From: Cnuibacter physcomitrellae
GTDB taxonomy: Bacteria > Actinomycetota > Actinomycetes > Actinomycetales > Microbacteriaceae
DNA: 64,000 nt
Assembly (NCBI RefSeq): GCF_014640535.1
Contig: NZ_BMHD01000001.1
Span: 436,214-500,213 of the forward strand
Direction: 5' to 3'
The translations under genes and the position numbers were made by a program. This document shows, in pieces, positions 47,639 through 58,141 of the stretch; the first letter of the stretch is position 1, and the number at the start of each line of letters is the position of its first letter. The notes beneath the pieces are model-generated. The model ran no database searches and was not told the DNA's origin. It worked only from the letters and a program-made list of their open reading frames with translations.

Positions 47639-48867
47639 GACTGCACGCTCCCCTCGTCGAGCACGTCGAAGTAGCGGCCGGCGGTCGCGACGTCCTTGTC
47701 GCCGCGACCCGACAGCGAGACCAGGATCGTCGCATCCGGACCGAGCTCTCGGCCGAGGTCGATCGCCCCGGCGAGGGCGTGCGCCGACTCGATGGCGGGG
47801 ATGATGCCCTCCGTCGTGCAGAGCAGGCGGAACGCGCTCATCGCGGCCTCGTCGGTGATGGGACTGTAGGTCGCTCGTCCGATCGAGGCGAGCCAAGCGT
47901 GCTCCGGGCCGACGCCCGGGTAGTCGAGACCGGCGGAGATCGAGTGCGATTCCATGGTCTGGCCGTCCTCGTCCTGGAGGACGAAGCTGCGGGATCCGTG
48001 GAGGACGCCCGGGCGGCCCTTCGTGATGGTGGCGGCGTGCCGGTCGGTGTCGGCGCCGAGCCCCGCGGCCTCGAAGCCGTACAGGCCCACCGAGGTGTCG
48101 TCGAGGAAGGCGTGGAAGATGCCGATCGCGTTCGATCCGCCGCCGACGCAGGCGGCCACCGCATCCGGCAGCGCGCCGGTCAGCTCGAGCATCTGGGCTC
48201 GGGCCTCCTCGCCGATGACCTTCACGAAGTCGCGCACCATCACCGGGAACGGGTGCGGTCCGGCGACCGTGCCGATGAGGTAGTGCGTCGACTCGACGTT
48301 GGCGACCCAGTGGCGGAAGGCGTCGTTCAGGGCGTCCTTCAGGGTGCGGGTCCCCGTCGTGACGGGGATGACCTCGGCGCCGAGCAGGCGCATCCGCGCG
48401 ACGTTGAGCGCCTGGCGTTCGGTGTCGACCTCGCCCATGTAGACGACGCACTCCATGCCGAAGAGGGCGGCGGCCGTGGCGGTCGCGACGCCGTGCTGGC
48501 CTGCACCCGTCTCGGCGATGAGGCGCGTCTTGCCCAGTCGCTTCGCGAGCAGGGCCTGACCGAGCACGTTGTTGATCTTGTGCGACCCTGTGTGGTTGAG
48601 GTCCTCCCGCTTGAGGATCACCCGGGCGCCGCCGGCGTGCTTGGCGAAGCGCGGCACCTCGGTGAGGATCGACGGCCGGCCCGTGTAGGTGCGGTGCAGC
48701 TCCGCCAGCTCCTCGTGGAACAGGGGGTCGAGCTTGGCGGTCTGGTAGGCCTCGTCGAGCTCGTCGAGCGCGGCGATGAGCGACTCGGGCATGAAGCGCC
48801 CGCCGAAGTCGCCGAAGAACGGGCCCACCTCGCTGCGGAGGGAGGGCGTGACCTCTGGACTGGTCAT
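47635..48867 (-). CDS. trpB: Tryptophan synthase beta chain
   Basis: PLP enzyme that joins indole and serine. The 410-residue product has the PLP lysine Lys97 in [10 protein letters not shown], a glutamate-containing ETGAGQHG segment and the phosphate-binding [10 protein letters not shown] glycine loop. The ATG overlaps the trpC stop (ATGA), and its stop overlaps trpA. Confidence 0.98.
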   Translation of the reverse strand: MTSPEVTPSLRSEVGPFFGDFGGRFMPESLIAALDELDEAYQTAKLDPLFHEELAELHRTYTGRPSILTEVPRFAKHAGGARVILKREDLNHTGSHKINNVLGQALLAKRLGKTRLIAETGAGQHGVATATAAALFGMECVVYMGEVDTERQALNVARMRLLGAEVIPVTTGTRTLKDALNDAFRHWVANVESTHYLIGTVAGPHPFPVMVRDFVKVIGEEARAQMLELTGALPDAVAACVGGGSNAIGIFHAFLDDTSVGLYGFEAAGLGADTDRHAATITKGRPGVLHGSRSFVLQDEDGQTMESHSISAGLDYPGVGPEHAWLASIGRATYSPITDEAAMSAFRLLCTTEGIIPAIESAHALAGAIDLGRELGPDATILVSLSGRGDKDVATAGRYFDVLDEGSVQS

Positions 48868-49637
48868 GAGACGGTGAACTCCTCGATGGCGGTGACCGGG
48901 TCTCCCCCGGTCACGAGAGCCTCGCCGACGAGGACGACGTCGGCTCCGGCGGAACGGTAGTGGGCGACGTCGGCGGGGGTCTTGACCGCCGACTCGGCGA
49001 CGCGGATGGTGCCCTCCGGGATCCGGTCGGCCAGGCGGCCGAACAGGTCGCGGTCGAGCTCGAACGTCGACAGGTTGCGGGCGTTGACCCCGACCAGACG
49101 GGCTCCGAGATCGGCGGCGCGTGAGACCTCCGTGGCATCGTGCGTCTCGACGAGCGGGGTCATGCCGAGCTCGAGGATGAACGTGTGCAGCCTGGCCAGG
49201 GTCTCCTGGTCGAGGGCCGCGACGATGAGGAGGACGAGATCGGCCCCGGAGGCCCGCGCCTCGAGCACCTGGTACTCGGTCGCGATGAAGTCCTTGCGGA
49301 GCACGGGCACGTCGACGACAGCACGCACCGCCTCGAGATCGGCGAGCGACCCCTTGAAGCGGCGGCCCTCGGTGAGCACGCTGATCGCGCTCGCCCCGCC
49401 CTGCGCGTAGCGGGCGGCAAGACCCGCGGGATCGGCGATGTCGGCGAGGTCACCGCGGGACGGGCTCGCGCGCTTGACCTCGGCGATGACCTTGATGCGC
49501 TCGGCGGGCGCGAGGAACGACAGCGCGTCGAGCGCCGGGGCGGCGGCGAGCGCACGGCGCTCCACCTCGGCCTGCGGCGCGGACTCCTGTCGCCGGCTCG
49601 CGTCCTCGAGCGCTCCGGCTACGAGTTCGGCGAGCAC
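48864..49637 (-). CDS. trpC: Indole-3-glycerol phosphate synthase
   Basis: Ring-closing step of tryptophan synthesis. The 257-residue TIM barrel has [46 protein letters not shown] and the C-terminal VLVGEALV. The GTG start was chosen because similarity begins there; the frame continues upstream only as an antisense-like extension. It begins 5 nt after the HGxxPAAW gene. It is not fused to trpF, which is absent from the window. Confidence 0.94.
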   Translation of the reverse strand: MLAELVAGALEDASRRQESAPQAEVERRALAAAPALDALSFLAPAERIKVIAEVKRASPSRGDLADIADPAGLAARYAQGGASAISVLTEGRRFKGSLADLEAVRAVVDVPVLRKDFIATEYQVLEARASGADLVLLIVAALDQETLARLHTFILELGMTPLVETHDATEVSRAADLGARLVGVNARNLSTFELDRDLFGRLADRIPEGTIRVAESAVKTPADVAHYRSAGADVVLVGEALVTGGDPVTAIEEFTVS

Positions 49638-49642
49638 GTGGG

Positions 49643-49873
49643 TCAGTGGCCCTTCTGCGCGACCCGCGCGCCGCCGACGCCGAAGCCGGCCTTGGAGAGG
49701 ATCCAGCCGAGCAGCGCGCCGACCACGACGATCGCGACCGCGGCCCAGACGAGCCAGACGATCGCGAAGAAGAAGGCGACGGTGCCGACGGCGAAGCCGA
49801 CGAGCATCACGACGACGGCGGTCCAGGCGGCGGGAGAGTTGCCGTGGCCGGGTTCTTCGATCTCTGCGCTCAT
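49643..49873 (-). CDS. HGxxPAAW-family small membrane protein
   Basis: A 76-residue product with the eponymous motif HGNSPAAW near the N-terminus followed by two hydrophobic segments. This family is found between trp genes in actinobacteria; its function is unknown. The second of two nearby ATGs was chosen because AAGGA lies 9 nt before it, while the first ATG touches the ribosome binding site. The gene lies between the TIGR02234 gene and trpC. Confidence 0.85.
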   Translation of the reverse strand: MSAEIEEPGHGNSPAAWTAVVVMLVGFAVGTVAFFFAIVWLVWAAVAIVVVGALLGWILSKAGFGVGGARVAQKGH

Positions 49874-50010
49874 CTGTTGCATTCCTTCTCGTGGGGAGTC
49901 CTCCCAGTCTAGCGGGAGCACTCGGAGGGGCCTCGACGCCGGAGGCGACGTGTGGTCGCCCGGATGCTGCGATCGCTGCAGCACCCGTCGTCTCAGCGTG
50001 TGGGGTCGTC

Positions 50011-50733
50011 TCAGCGTGTGGGGTCGTCGCCGCGGGTGAGGTCGTCCCAGTCGTCGACCGCCGCATCCGAACGCTCGCGTCGGGTCGCCTTCGGCGCGGG
50101 AGCGGTGGACCCCTCGTCGAAGAAGTCGCCCGGGTCGGTGCTCCTCGCGCCGCTCGCATCCTCGAAGACGACGGCCTGATACCTCCTACCGGATGCGGGC
50201 CAGCGCCGCACGGTGATGATGACGAGGAGGCCGGCCACGAGCATGAGGGCCCCGGAGACGATGGCGGCGGCGGGCCAGACGGTGACCTCGTAGCCGGCGA
50301 TGAGAGCCCGGACGGAGCTGGATCCGGCGACTCCGGTCGTCGTGGTGACGCTGGACGCGCCGGCCGCGACGGGGTCGGCGGCCGCGGCGACCGAGGACCA
50401 CAGCACGCTCGCACCGAGCACGAGCTCCAGGACGCCGAGCACGAGGCGCACCACGGGGCCCGCGATCGCCAGCGCGCCGGCCAGCGCGATGCCCGCCAGC
50501 GACAGCGCGGACAGCGCGGGCGCGGCGACCGACCCCGGCACGGTGATCGAGGCGGCGATCGACTCGCTGCCGCTCAGCTCGAGCGTCGACCAGGTCTGCG
50601 ACCAGGCGAGGAAGCCGAGGGCGCTCGCCACGAGGACGGCGAGGATGGTGAGCAGCTTGATCCGCCGTCCGGAGCTGCGTGTCGGGTCGTCCTCGGCCGC
50701 CGCCCCGGGCGCCGTCGCGTCGGAGTCGGTCAT
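50011..50733 (-). CDS. Trp biosynthesis-associated membrane protein (TIGR02234 family)
   Basis: A 240-residue protein with about four transmembrane segments (near residues 22-42, 65-85, 90-115 and 145-170) and an acidic C-terminal tail. The segment FLAWSQTWSTLELSG after the first helix fits the family of membrane proteins found in actinobacterial trp operons, whose role is unknown. The ATG overlaps the trpE stop (ATGA), supporting coexpression with tryptophan genes. Confidence 0.85.
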   Translation of the reverse strand: MTDSDATAPGAAAEDDPTRSSGRRIKLLTILAVLVASALGFLAWSQTWSTLELSGSESIAASITVPGSVAAPALSALSLAGIALAGALAIAGPVVRLVLGVLELVLGASVLWSSVAAAADPVAAGASSVTTTTGVAGSSSVRALIAGYEVTVWPAAAIVSGALMLVAGLLVIITVRRWPASGRRYQAVVFEDASGARSTDPGDFFDEGSTAPAPKATRRERSDAAVDDWDDLTRGDDPTR

Positions 50734-52247
50734 CCGGCCACCCGGGTCATCGCGTTCGCGACGGCCACCGCGCGCAGCGGTGCGGCCGCCTTGTTCTGCG
50801 ACTCCTCGAACTCGAGCTGCGGCACGGAGTCGGCGACGAGACCGCCGCCCGCCTGCACGTGCGCGACCCCGTCGCGGATGGTCGCGGTGCGGATCGCGAT
50901 CGCGAGGTCGGCGTCGCCGCCGAAGCCGAAGTAGCCGACGACGCCGCCGTAGAGGCCGCGCTGGGCGGGCTCGAGCTGGTCGATGATCTCGAGCGCACGC
51001 GGCTTCGGCGCGCCCGAGAGGGTGCCCGCCGGGAAGGTGGCCCGGAAGACGTCGATCGCGTCGACGCCGTCGCGGAGCTCGCCCTCGACGCTCGAGACGA
51101 TGTGCATGATGTGGCTGAACCGCTCGACCCTCATGAACTCGGTGACCTCGACGCTGTCGGCGCGGCACACCTTGAGCAGGTCGTTCCGGGCGAGGTCGAC
51201 CAGCATCAGGTGCTCGGCCTTCTCCTTCTCGTCACCGAGCAGCTCGTGCTCGAGGTCGACGTCGTCCTGGACGGTGCGGCCGCGAGGGCGTGATCCGGCG
51301 ATCGGATGCGTGTGGGCGCGGCCCGACTGCACCTTCACCAGGGCCTCGGGGCTCGATCCGACGATGTCGTAGCCGGCGCCCGAGGCGTCGATCATCGTGA
51401 GCAGGTAGAGGTACGGGCTCGGGTTGAGCGTGCGGAGCACCCGGTAGACGTCGAGCGGGCTGGCCGTACACTCGAGGTCGAACCGCTGCGAGATCACCAC
51501 CTGGAAGATGTCGCCGTCGCGGATGTACTCCTTCGCCTCGTCGACGGCCGTGAGGAAGTCCTCCCGCCTGGTGCGGCGCTCGGGCTCTCTCACCACGGTC
51601 ATGTCGACCTCGTCGAGGCGGGCCTCGGCGGGCTGCGCGACGGCCGCCTGCAGGCGGTCGAGCCGGGCCTGCGCGTCGTCCCAGCCGTCGACATCCGGGT
51701 CGTCGTTCAGGACGGCGGCGATGAGCTGCACGGTGCCGCGCTGGTGGTCGACGACGACGAGCTCGGACACGAAGGCGAGGCCCTGGCTGGGCAGCGCGAA
51801 GTCGGCGGGCGGAGCGTCCGGGAGGTGCTCGAGCTGGCGCACGGCCTCCCAGCCGATGAAGCCGACGAGGCCTCCCGTCAGCGGAGGGTGCCCCTCCAGG
51901 TCGGGCGTGCTCCACTGCGAGTACAGGGCCGAGAGGGCCGAGAGGGGTCCCTCGGGCATGCCCGACGGGAACGCCCTGGCCTGGCTGAGACCCAGGTCGA
52001 TCCAGCGCGCGGCGCCGTCGTCCTCAGTGAGGATGCCGAAGCTCGACGCGCCGACGAAGGAGAAGCGCGACCAGACGCCGCCCTGTCCGGCCGACTCGAG
52101 GAGGAACGTGCCCGGTCGGCCGTCGGCGACCTTCCGGTAGAGGCCCACCGGGGTCTCGCCGTCGGCGAAGAGCTCCCGGATGACCGGGATCAGCCGGTGC
52201 TCGGGCCGGAGGGCGTCGAACTCCTCGCGTGTCGTGGTGGAGCTCAC
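50730..52247 (-). CDS. trpE: Anthranilate synthase component I
   Basis: Converts chorismate to anthranilate with the glutaminase subunit TrpG, which is not in the window. The 505-residue product has an N-terminal region with the LLES motif of the tryptophan feedback site ([11 protein letters not shown]). The chorismate-binding domain carries [33 protein letters not shown] and [15 protein letters not shown]. The GTG start overlaps the hisI stop (GTGA). Confidence 0.96.
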   Translation of the reverse strand: MSSTTTREEFDALRPEHRLIPVIRELFADGETPVGLYRKVADGRPGTFLLESAGQGGVWSRFSFVGASSFGILTEDDGAARWIDLGLSQARAFPSGMPEGPLSALSALYSQWSTPDLEGHPPLTGGLVGFIGWEAVRQLEHLPDAPPADFALPSQGLAFVSELVVVDHQRGTVQLIAAVLNDDPDVDGWDDAQARLDRLQAAVAQPAEARLDEVDMTVVREPERRTRREDFLTAVDEAKEYIRDGDIFQVVISQRFDLECTASPLDVYRVLRTLNPSPYLYLLTMIDASGAGYDIVGSSPEALVKVQSGRAHTHPIAGSRPRGRTVQDDVDLEHELLGDEKEKAEHLMLVDLARNDLLKVCRADSVEVTEFMRVERFSHIMHIVSSVEGELRDGVDAIDVFRATFPAGTLSGAPKPRALEIIDQLEPAQRGLYGGVVGYFGFGGDADLAIAIRTATIRDGVAHVQAGGGLVADSVPQLEFEESQNKAAAPLRAVAVANAMTRVAG

Positions 52248-52615
52248 GAGGGCTCCCCCGCACCGCCGACGACGACCTCCAGCGGGTCGACGTCGAAGCA
52301 GCGACGAGCGCCGGTGTGGCACGCCGGGCCGATCTGGTCGACCTGCACCAGGAGCGTGTCGGCGTCGCAGTCGAACGCGGCCGACTTCACGTACTGCACG
52401 TGGCCCGAGGTGTCGCCCTTCCGCCAGTACTCCTGACGGGAGCGCGACCAGAACGTGGTGCGCCCCTCGGTCAGCGTGCGGCGCAGCGCCTCGGCGTCCA
52501 TGTACCCGAGCATCAGCACCTCGCCGGTGTCGTGCTGCTGGATGACCGCGGGCAGGAGCCCGTCGGCGCCGAACGTCGCTCGTGCGAGCACCTCGTCGGT
52601 CTGGATCCCGGTCAT
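52244..52615 (-). CDS. hisI: Phosphoribosyl-AMP cyclohydrolase
   Basis: Third step of histidine synthesis. The 123-residue monofunctional enzyme has metal-binding [13 protein letters not shown] and CHTGARRCF, and the [11 protein letters not shown] substrate segment. The pyrophosphohydrolase activity is encoded separately by hisE. The ATG overlaps the hisF stop (ATGA), and the stop overlaps trpE. Confidence 0.96.
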   Translation of the reverse strand: MTGIQTDEVLARATFGADGLLPAVIQQHDTGEVLMLGYMDAEALRRTLTEGRTTFWSRSRQEYWRKGDTSGHVQYVKSAAFDCDADTLLVQVDQIGPACHTGARRCFDVDPLEVVVGGAGEPS

Positions 52616-53373
52616 CGTACGGTCACCCCGTCCTTCCTCAGCTCGTCCTTCACCTCGGCCACGGTCATCTCCTTGAGATGGAACACCGAGGCGGCGAGCA
52701 CCGCATCCGCCCCTGCCGCGACGGCCTCGGCGAAGTGCCGCGCGGTGCCGGCACCGCCCGAGGCGATCACCGGGACGGAGCTGAGCTCGCGCATCGCCCG
52801 GACCAGCTCCAGGTCGAACCCGTCCTTCGTGCCGTCGGCGTCGATCGAGTTGACCAGGAGCTCGCCGGTGCCGCGCTCGATCGCCTCACGCGCCCAGGCG
52901 AGGGCGTCGAGGTCTGTCTCGCGGCGGCCGCCGTGGGTGGTCACCACGAAGCCGGACGGAGTGCGCTCGGACCGCTTCACGTCGAGCGAGAGCACCAGCA
53001 CCTGCGCGCCGAAGCGGTCGGCGATCTCGTCGATGAGGCCCGGGCGCGCGATGGCGGCGCTGTTGACCCCCACCTTGTCGGCGCCGCTGGCGAGCAGCCT
53101 CGCGACGTCGTCGTTGCTCCGCACGCCGCCGCCGACGGTGAGCGGGATGAAGACCTGCTCCGCCGTCTTGCTCACGACGTCGTACATCGTGGCCCGCTCG
53201 TCGACGGTCGCCGTGACGTCGAGGAACGTGATCTCGTCGGCGCCCTGCTCGCCGTACAGGGCCGCCAGCTCGACGGGGTCTCCGGCATCGCGGAGGTTCT
53301 CGAAGTTGACGCCCTTGACGACACGGCCGCCGGCGACGTCGAGGCACGGGATGACGCGGACGGCGAGCGACAT
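52612..53373 (-). CDS. hisF: Imidazole glycerol phosphate synthase subunit HisF
   Basis: Cyclase subunit that joins the histidine and purine pathways; its glutaminase partner HisH is not in the window. The 253-residue TIM barrel carries [16 protein letters not shown] with a catalytic Asp, [25 protein letters not shown] and [13 protein letters not shown]. The start shares one base with the hisG stop (TGATG). Confidence 0.97.
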   Translation of the reverse strand: MSLAVRVIPCLDVAGGRVVKGVNFENLRDAGDPVELAALYGEQGADEITFLDVTATVDERATMYDVVSKTAEQVFIPLTVGGGVRSNDDVARLLASGADKVGVNSAAIARPGLIDEIADRFGAQVLVLSLDVKRSERTPSGFVVTTHGGRRETDLDALAWAREAIERGTGELLVNSIDADGTKDGFDLELVRAMRELSSVPVIASGGAGTARHFAEAVAAGADAVLAASVFHLKEMTVAEVKDELRKDGVTVR

Positions 53374-54212
53374 CAGATCCTCGCCGCGTGGATGGCGCTG
53401 ACCAGGATGGCGCGGGCGCCGGCGTCGTACAGGGCGTCCATCACCTGGTTGGTGTCGGCGCGCGGGACCATCGCCCGCACGGCGACCCAGTCGGGGTCGG
53501 CGAGCGGGGAGAGCGTCGGCGACTCGATGCCGGGGGTGAGCGCGATGGCGGCGTCGAGGTGGTCGCGGTGCACGTCGTAGTCCATCAGGACGTACTCCCG
53601 CGCGACCAGGACGCCCTGGAGACGGCGCAGGAGGGTGTCGGCGCCCGGGCGCTCGGTGCCGTTCGAGATCAGGACGGCGGTCGACTCGAGGATCACGGGC
53701 CCGAAGATCTCGAGGCCGGCCTTGCGCAGGGTGCCGCCGGTGGAGACGACGTCGGCGACCGCATCCGCGACCCCGAGCCGCACGGCCGACTCCACGGCGC
53801 CGTCGAGCTTGACGAGCGTCGTCGTGATGCCGTGACCGGCGAGGAAGGCCCCGACGAGCCCGGGATAGCTGGTGGCGACCCGGAGGCCGGAGAGGTCCGC
53901 GAGCTCGATGCCCGCGCCGGAGGGCCGGGCGAAGCGGAAGGTCGAGTCGCCGAACGACAGCTCGGCCACCTCCTGCGCGCTCGACTCGGAGTCGAGAAGC
54001 AGGTCACGGCCGGTGATGCCCACGTCGAGGGCCCCCGATCCGACGTAGGTGGCGATGTCGCGAGGACGGAGGTAGAAGAACTCGACGTCGTTACGGGCGT
54101 CGGTGAAGACGAGCTCGCGGGAGTCGCGACGGCCGGAGTAGCCGGCCTCGGCGAGCATGCCGGCGGCGGTCTCGGACAGCGAGCCCTTGTTGGGAACGGC
54201 GATCTTGAGCAT
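53373..54212 (-). CDS. hisG: ATP phosphoribosyltransferase (long form)
   Basis: First committed step of histidine synthesis. The 279-residue product begins [11 protein letters not shown], with [13 protein letters not shown] and the PRPP loop [19 protein letters not shown]. It ends with the ACT-like regulatory domain (from about residue 205) that mediates histidine feedback in the long form, so HisZ is not needed. The ATG was chosen because AAGGA lies 7 nt upstream. Confidence 0.97.
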   Translation of the reverse strand: MLKIAVPNKGSLSETAAGMLAEAGYSGRRDSRELVFTDARNDVEFFYLRPRDIATYVGSGALDVGITGRDLLLDSESSAQEVAELSFGDSTFRFARPSGAGIELADLSGLRVATSYPGLVGAFLAGHGITTTLVKLDGAVESAVRLGVADAVADVVSTGGTLRKAGLEIFGPVILESTAVLISNGTERPGADTLLRRLQGVLVAREYVLMDYDVHRDHLDAAIALTPGIESPTLSPLADPDWVAVRAMVPRADTNQVMDALYDAGARAILVSAIHAARI

Positions 54213-54283
54213 GGTGGGGTCCTTCGCTGGAGGATGTACGTCAGTCGCGGATGCGGTCGCGCCGCCGACAGGGCGGCCGCCGA

Positions 54284-54547
54284 TCACAGATGTCGGTACA
54301 CGTCCTCCGTGGACAAGCCCTTCGCGAGCATGAGCACCTGCAGGTGGTAGAGCAGCTGGGAGATCTCCTCAGCGGTCTCCTCGTCGGACTGGTACTCGGC
54401 GGCCATCCACACCTCGGCGGCCTCTTCGACGATCTTCTTGCCGATGGCGTGCACGCCGGCGTCGAGCTCGCGGACCGTGCCCGAGCCCTCGGGGCGCGTC
54501 ACCGCCTTGTCGGTGAGCTCGAGGAACAGCTCGTCGAAAGTCTTCAC
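54284..54547 (-). CDS. hisE: Phosphoribosyl-ATP pyrophosphatase
   Basis: Second step of histidine synthesis. The 87-residue all-helical MazG-like enzyme shows [14 protein letters not shown] and [14 protein letters not shown], whose acidic residues bind magnesium. The start is GTG, 12 nt after the rpe stop. A 71-bp gap separates it from hisG. Confidence 0.96.
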   Translation of the reverse strand: MKTFDELFLELTDKAVTRPEGSGTVRELDAGVHAIGKKIVEEAAEVWMAAEYQSDEETAEEISQLLYHLQVLMLAKGLSTEDVYRHL

Positions 54548-54559
54548 GCGACAAGGCTA

Positions 54560-55225
54560 CTAGGAGTGCGAGTGCTCTCCGGCCAGGGTGCGGAGCCGCT
54601 CGACCTGCTCTGCCGCCACCTCGGCGCCGAACACGCTCGACCCGGCCACGAAGACGTCGGCGCCCGCCTCGGCGGCGATCCCGATGGTGTCGTCGTTGAT
54701 CCCGCCATCGACCTGCAGCCAGATGTCGAGGTCACGGCGGCCCACCTCGTCGCGCAGGGCGCGGAGCTTGGGCATCGTCGACTCGATGAAGCTCTGACCG
54801 CCGAAGCCCGGCTCCACCGTCATCACGAGGAGCATGTCGAGCTCGGGCAGGAGCTCGTAGAACGGCTCGGCCGCGGTGCCGGGCTTGATCGCCATGCCCG
54901 CGCGGGCGCCTCGGTCGCGCAGCGCCCTGGCGAGGGCACGGGGGTCGGCTGCGGCCTCGGCGTGGAAGGTGACCGACGCGGCCCCGGTCTCGGCGTAGGA
55001 GGGCGCCCACCGGTCCGGATCGTCGATCATGAGGTGCACGTCGAGCGGGATCGGGCTCACCTCCTGCAGCCGGGCCACGATGGGCAGTCCCAGCGTGAGG
55101 TTGGGCACGAAGTGGTTGTCCATGACGTCGACGTGGGCCATGTCGGCGTTGGCGATGCGACCCAGTTCCGCCTCGAGGTTCGCGAAGTCGGAGGCCAGGA
55201 TGCTGGGGTTGATGCGGAGCGTCAC
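54560..55225 (-). CDS. rpe: Ribulose-phosphate 3-epimerase
   Basis: Interconverts ribulose 5-phosphate and xylulose 5-phosphate. The 221-residue TIM barrel has [46 protein letters not shown] and [10 protein letters not shown], with the metal-binding His and Asp residues in place. The GTG start has TAGGGT 6 nt upstream (leaderless geometry), so the rpe-hisE-hisG-hisF-hisI-trpE run probably starts here, linking pentose phosphate and histidine synthesis. Confidence 0.97.
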   Translation of the reverse strand: MTLRINPSILASDFANLEAELGRIANADMAHVDVMDNHFVPNLTLGLPIVARLQEVSPIPLDVHLMIDDPDRWAPSYAETGAASVTFHAEAAADPRALARALRDRGARAGMAIKPGTAAEPFYELLPELDMLLVMTVEPGFGGQSFIESTMPKLRALRDEVGRRDLDIWLQVDGGINDDTIGIAAEAGADVFVAGSSVFGAEVAAEQVERLRTLAGEHSHS

Positions 55226-55231
55226 ACCTCG

Positions 55232-55237
55232 ACCCTA
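55232..55237 (-). promoter_or_regulatory. -10-like box of rpe, leaderless geometry
   Basis: TAGGGT on the minus strand, 6 nt before the GTG start; the same hexamer and spacing occur at the response regulator and DUF885 genes. Confidence 0.5.
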
Positions 55238-55351
55238 GCTGGCTCCCCCTCTTCCACGTCGGGACGCCGCTCCTGCACATCCGTGCGGGGCAGGACGCTC
55301 CGTCCACAGATGCGGTCGGTGCCCTCGAGATGTCGTCCCGCCGCCGCCACC

Positions 55352-55765
55352 ATGATCGGCATGACACTCATCGACGACTCCCCCGCCTCCCTCCCCGTGG
55401 CCGACGACGAGCTCCGCGGCTTCCTCGACGACCTGATCGGCGTCGCGGTGCGCGAGCAGCTCTGGATCCTGTACTTCGATGACGACGACGTCGTCATCCC
55501 GGTGATGACCCCGATTGACGACATCCCCCTCGGCGACCCGCGACGCGTGCTCCGACCGGTCTCCCGCTTCATCGGCGCGACCGCGACGCGTGTCGGCGCG
55601 GCCACGGTGGCGCTGGTCTGGGAGGAGCCCCGGGGCGACGAGAGCCGACCGCCGTCGAGCGCCGACGCCGCGGTGTGCGCGGCCCTCCTCGACGAGTGCG
55701 GTGTGCGCGTGCGCGGCCAGTTCCGCAGCACGGAGTCGGGTGTGAGCGAGGTCCTCAGGGCCTGA
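55352..55765 (+). CDS. Small hypothetical protein
   Basis: A 137-residue acidic soluble protein, not recognised. Patterns such as REQLWILYFDDDDVVIPVM and GAATVALVWEE suggest an alternating alpha/beta fold. No signal peptide or membrane segment is seen. Starts at 55352 or 55361 are both possible and neither has a clear ribosome binding site. It sits alone on the plus strand between rpe and rsmB and ends 28 bp from the convergent rsmB stop. Confidence 0.65.
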   Translation: MIGMTLIDDSPASLPVADDELRGFLDDLIGVAVREQLWILYFDDDDVVIPVMTPIDDIPLGDPRRVLRPVSRFIGATATRVGAATVALVWEEPRGDESRPPSSADAAVCAALLDECGVRVRGQFRSTESGVSEVLRA

Positions 55766-55793
55766 CCACATCGCGACAGGGTCGACCAGGAGA

Positions 55794-57227
55794 TCAGAGG
55801 CGGCGGAACAGCGTGATGAACATCGCGTCGGTCGCGTTGCGGTGGGGCCAGAGCTGCACCGACGGCGACCGGGCGCCGAGCTCGATCGACCCTCCGGTGA
55901 CGCGCTCCACGACCTCCTGCGCATCCAGCTGCTCGATCCCGTCGCTCCAGCGGCGCAGGAGCCCGCGCACCTGGGCGCGGGTCTCGGCGACGTGGGGCGA
56001 GCAGGTGACGTAGGCCAGCAGGCCCCCGGGCTTCAGCGCCGTGATCGCCGAGTCGAGCAGCCTCTCCTGCAGGGAGGCCAGCTCGGCGAGGTCGCCGGGC
56101 TGCTTGCGCCAACGGGCCTCGGGCCGGCGACGGAGGGCGCCCAGTCCGCTGCACGGGGCGTCGACGAGGATCCGGTCGAACGACGCGGGCTCCCGCTCGC
56201 CGAGGACGGTGCCGTCGAGCTCCAGCACCTCGGGCCTCGCCGGCAGCGCGGCGACGGCGTGTCGCACCAGACCCGCTCGAGCGTGCACAGGCTCGTTGGC
56301 CACGAGGACGGCGCCGCCGAGCTCGGCCTCGGCGCCCAGGAGCGCGGTCTTGCCGCCCGGCCCCGCGCACAGGTCGAGCCATCGCTCGCCCGCCTCGACC
56401 GGGCGCGCCCGGCTCAGAGTGAGGGCCGCGAGCTGCGAGCCCTCGTCCTGGACGCGCGCCGTGCCGGCGGCGACGGCGGGCGAGGCGGCGGGATCGCCGG
56501 CCGCGGCCAGCGCGGCGATCGGCGAGACCCCCGTGGGCGTGGCGCCCGGGAGATCGTGGACGTCCGACAGGCCGGGCAGCGCCACGAGGGTCACCCGGGG
56601 AGGCAGGTTGTCGGCGGCGAGCAGCTCGCGCAGCTCCGACTCGATCGACTCGTCGTCGCGCCCCGTGGCGTCGGCGGCGAGAGCCCGTCGGAAGGCCCGG
56701 ACGACCCACTCCGGGTGCGAGAACTCCGCGGCGAGGCGATCGTCGTGGTCGGTCGCGTCGTCGAGCACGAGCCGACGCCACTCCTCGGCGTCGCGGCGGG
56801 AGATCCCGCGCAGCACCCCGTTGACGAAGCCGGTCGCCGAGCGCGACGCGACCTCGCGCGCGAGCTCGACCGATTCGTTGACCGCCGCGTGCGTGGCGGT
56901 CCGGAGCGTGAGGAGCTGGTGGCAGCCCAGCTCGAGCACGTCGAGCACGGCGGGGTCGATCTCCGAGGTCGGCCGGTCGGCGGCCAGGGCGATGACGCGG
57001 TCGTAGTAGCCGCGCATCCGGAGCGTGCCGTACGTCAGCTCGGTGGCGAGACCGGCATCCGGGCCGGACAGCCCCGCCTCGCGGATGCGCTGCGGCAGCA
57101 GCAGGTTCGCGTACGCGTCGTCGACGCGGACGGCCCGCAGGACGTCGAGGGCGATGCGGCGCGCGGGCTGCACGCGCACCGGCAACGGAGGCGTGCGACG
57201 GCTGCGGGGGCGCTCTCGGGGGCTCAT
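55794..57227 (-). CDS. rsmB: RsmB-family rRNA (cytosine-5) methyltransferase
   Basis: The 477-residue protein has an N-terminal NusB-like RNA-binding domain and a C-terminal Rossmann methyltransferase domain with the SAM loop LDLCAGPGGKT. The conserved-cysteine motif is DAPCSGLGALRRRPEARW, and a second cysteine, about residue 409 (YVTCSPH), is the likely nucleophile. It methylates 16S rRNA by family analogy. The ATG overlaps the fmt stop (ATGA). Confidence 0.94.
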   Translation of the reverse strand: MSPRERPRSRRTPPLPVRVQPARRIALDVLRAVRVDDAYANLLLPQRIREAGLSGPDAGLATELTYGTLRMRGYYDRVIALAADRPTSEIDPAVLDVLELGCHQLLTLRTATHAAVNESVELAREVASRSATGFVNGVLRGISRRDAEEWRRLVLDDATDHDDRLAAEFSHPEWVVRAFRRALAADATGRDDESIESELRELLAADNLPPRVTLVALPGLSDVHDLPGATPTGVSPIAALAAAGDPAASPAVAAGTARVQDEGSQLAALTLSRARPVEAGERWLDLCAGPGGKTALLGAEAELGGAVLVANEPVHARAGLVRHAVAALPARPEVLELDGTVLGEREPASFDRILVDAPCSGLGALRRRPEARWRKQPGDLAELASLQERLLDSAITALKPGGLLAYVTCSPHVAETRAQVRGLLRRWSDGIEQLDAQEVVERVTGGSIELGARSPSVQLWPHRNATDAMFITLFRRL

Positions 57228-58141
57228 CGCACCACCTCGAGGGTCTCGGCGGAGACCCCGCGCCACCAGTCGGCCGCGCGCATCGGGCGCTTGCCCGCCG
57301 GCTGCACCTCGAGGAGCTCCAGCGGGTCGTCGGCGGTACCGGCGAGGATCCGCTTGCCGTCGGCGCGGACCGTGCCGACGGGAAGGGCCGGATGCTCGCG
57401 GAGCGGGGCGCAGTCGAGCACCTTGAGGCGCGTGCCCTCCAGGTCGAGATGGGCGCCCGGCTCCGGAGTCACGCCGCGGAACCGGGAGTAGACGGTCTCG
57501 GCGGGCTGCGTGAGGTCGAGCCGACCGTCCTCCAGCCCGAGCTTCGGGGCGTAGGTGCCCTCGCCCTCCTGCGGGCGGGCGACGGCCGAGCCGGCCGCGA
57601 TCGCCGCGACCACGTCGTCGAGCAGGGCGCCGCCGCTCACCGCGAGGCGGTCGAGCAGCGTGCCCGCCGTCTCGTGCGCGGCGACCGGGGTCCGCAGCGT
57701 GGCGAACACCGGCCCGGCGTCCAGCTCGGCGACGAGCTGGAAGACGCTCGCACCGGCCTCGCGGTCGCCTGCGATCAGGGTCCACTGCACCGGGGCCGCT
57801 CCCCGCCACCTCGGCAGGTCGGAGAAGTGGAGGTTGATCCACCCGTGCTCGGGCGTGCTGAGCAGCGGTTCGCGGATCAGACCGCCGTAGGCGACGATGA
57901 CGCCGAGCTCGGGCCGGAGCGCCGCGATCCTGCCGGTGACCGCGTCGTCGAGTCGGTTGGCCTTCAGGACGGGGAGCCCCATGCTGAGAGCGGCCTCGGC
58001 CACCGGCGACGGCGTGAGCACGCGCTTCCGGCCGACCGGAGCATCCTCCCTGGTGATCACCGCCGCGACCTCGTGCGCGGCGGCGAGCAGCTCGAGGCTG
58101 GGCACTGCGACCGCCGGCGTACCAGCGAACACCAGTCTCAT
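57224..58141 (-). CDS. fmt: Methionyl-tRNA formyltransferase
   Basis: Formylates initiator Met-tRNA. The 305-residue product begins MRLVFAGTPAVAVPSLELL and has the catalytic segment INLHFSDLPRWRGAAPVQW and a C-terminal OB-type tRNA-binding domain. The ATG overlaps the priA stop (ATGA), and its own stop overlaps rsmB, so priA-fmt-rsmB is translationally linked. Confidence 0.97.
   Translation of the reverse strand: MRLVFAGTPAVAVPSLELLAAAHEVAAVITREDAPVGRKRVLTPSPVAEAALSMGLPVLKANRLDDAVTGRIAALRPELGVIVAYGGLIREPLLSTPEHGWINLHFSDLPRWRGAAPVQWTLIAGDREAGASVFQLVAELDAGPVFATLRTPVAAHETAGTLLDRLAVSGGALLDDVVAAIAAGSAVARPQEGEGTYAPKLGLEDGRLDLTQPAETVYSRFRGVTPEPGAHLDLEGTRLKVLDCAPLREHPALPVGTVRADGKRILAGTADDPLELLEVQPAGKRPMRAADWWRGVSAETLEVVR

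Noticed and set aside
52244-52322. An upstream N-terminal extension of trpE
   Set aside because: The extra Arg-rich residues overlap hisI codons. The GTG at 52247 overlaps the hisI stop and matches where homology begins.
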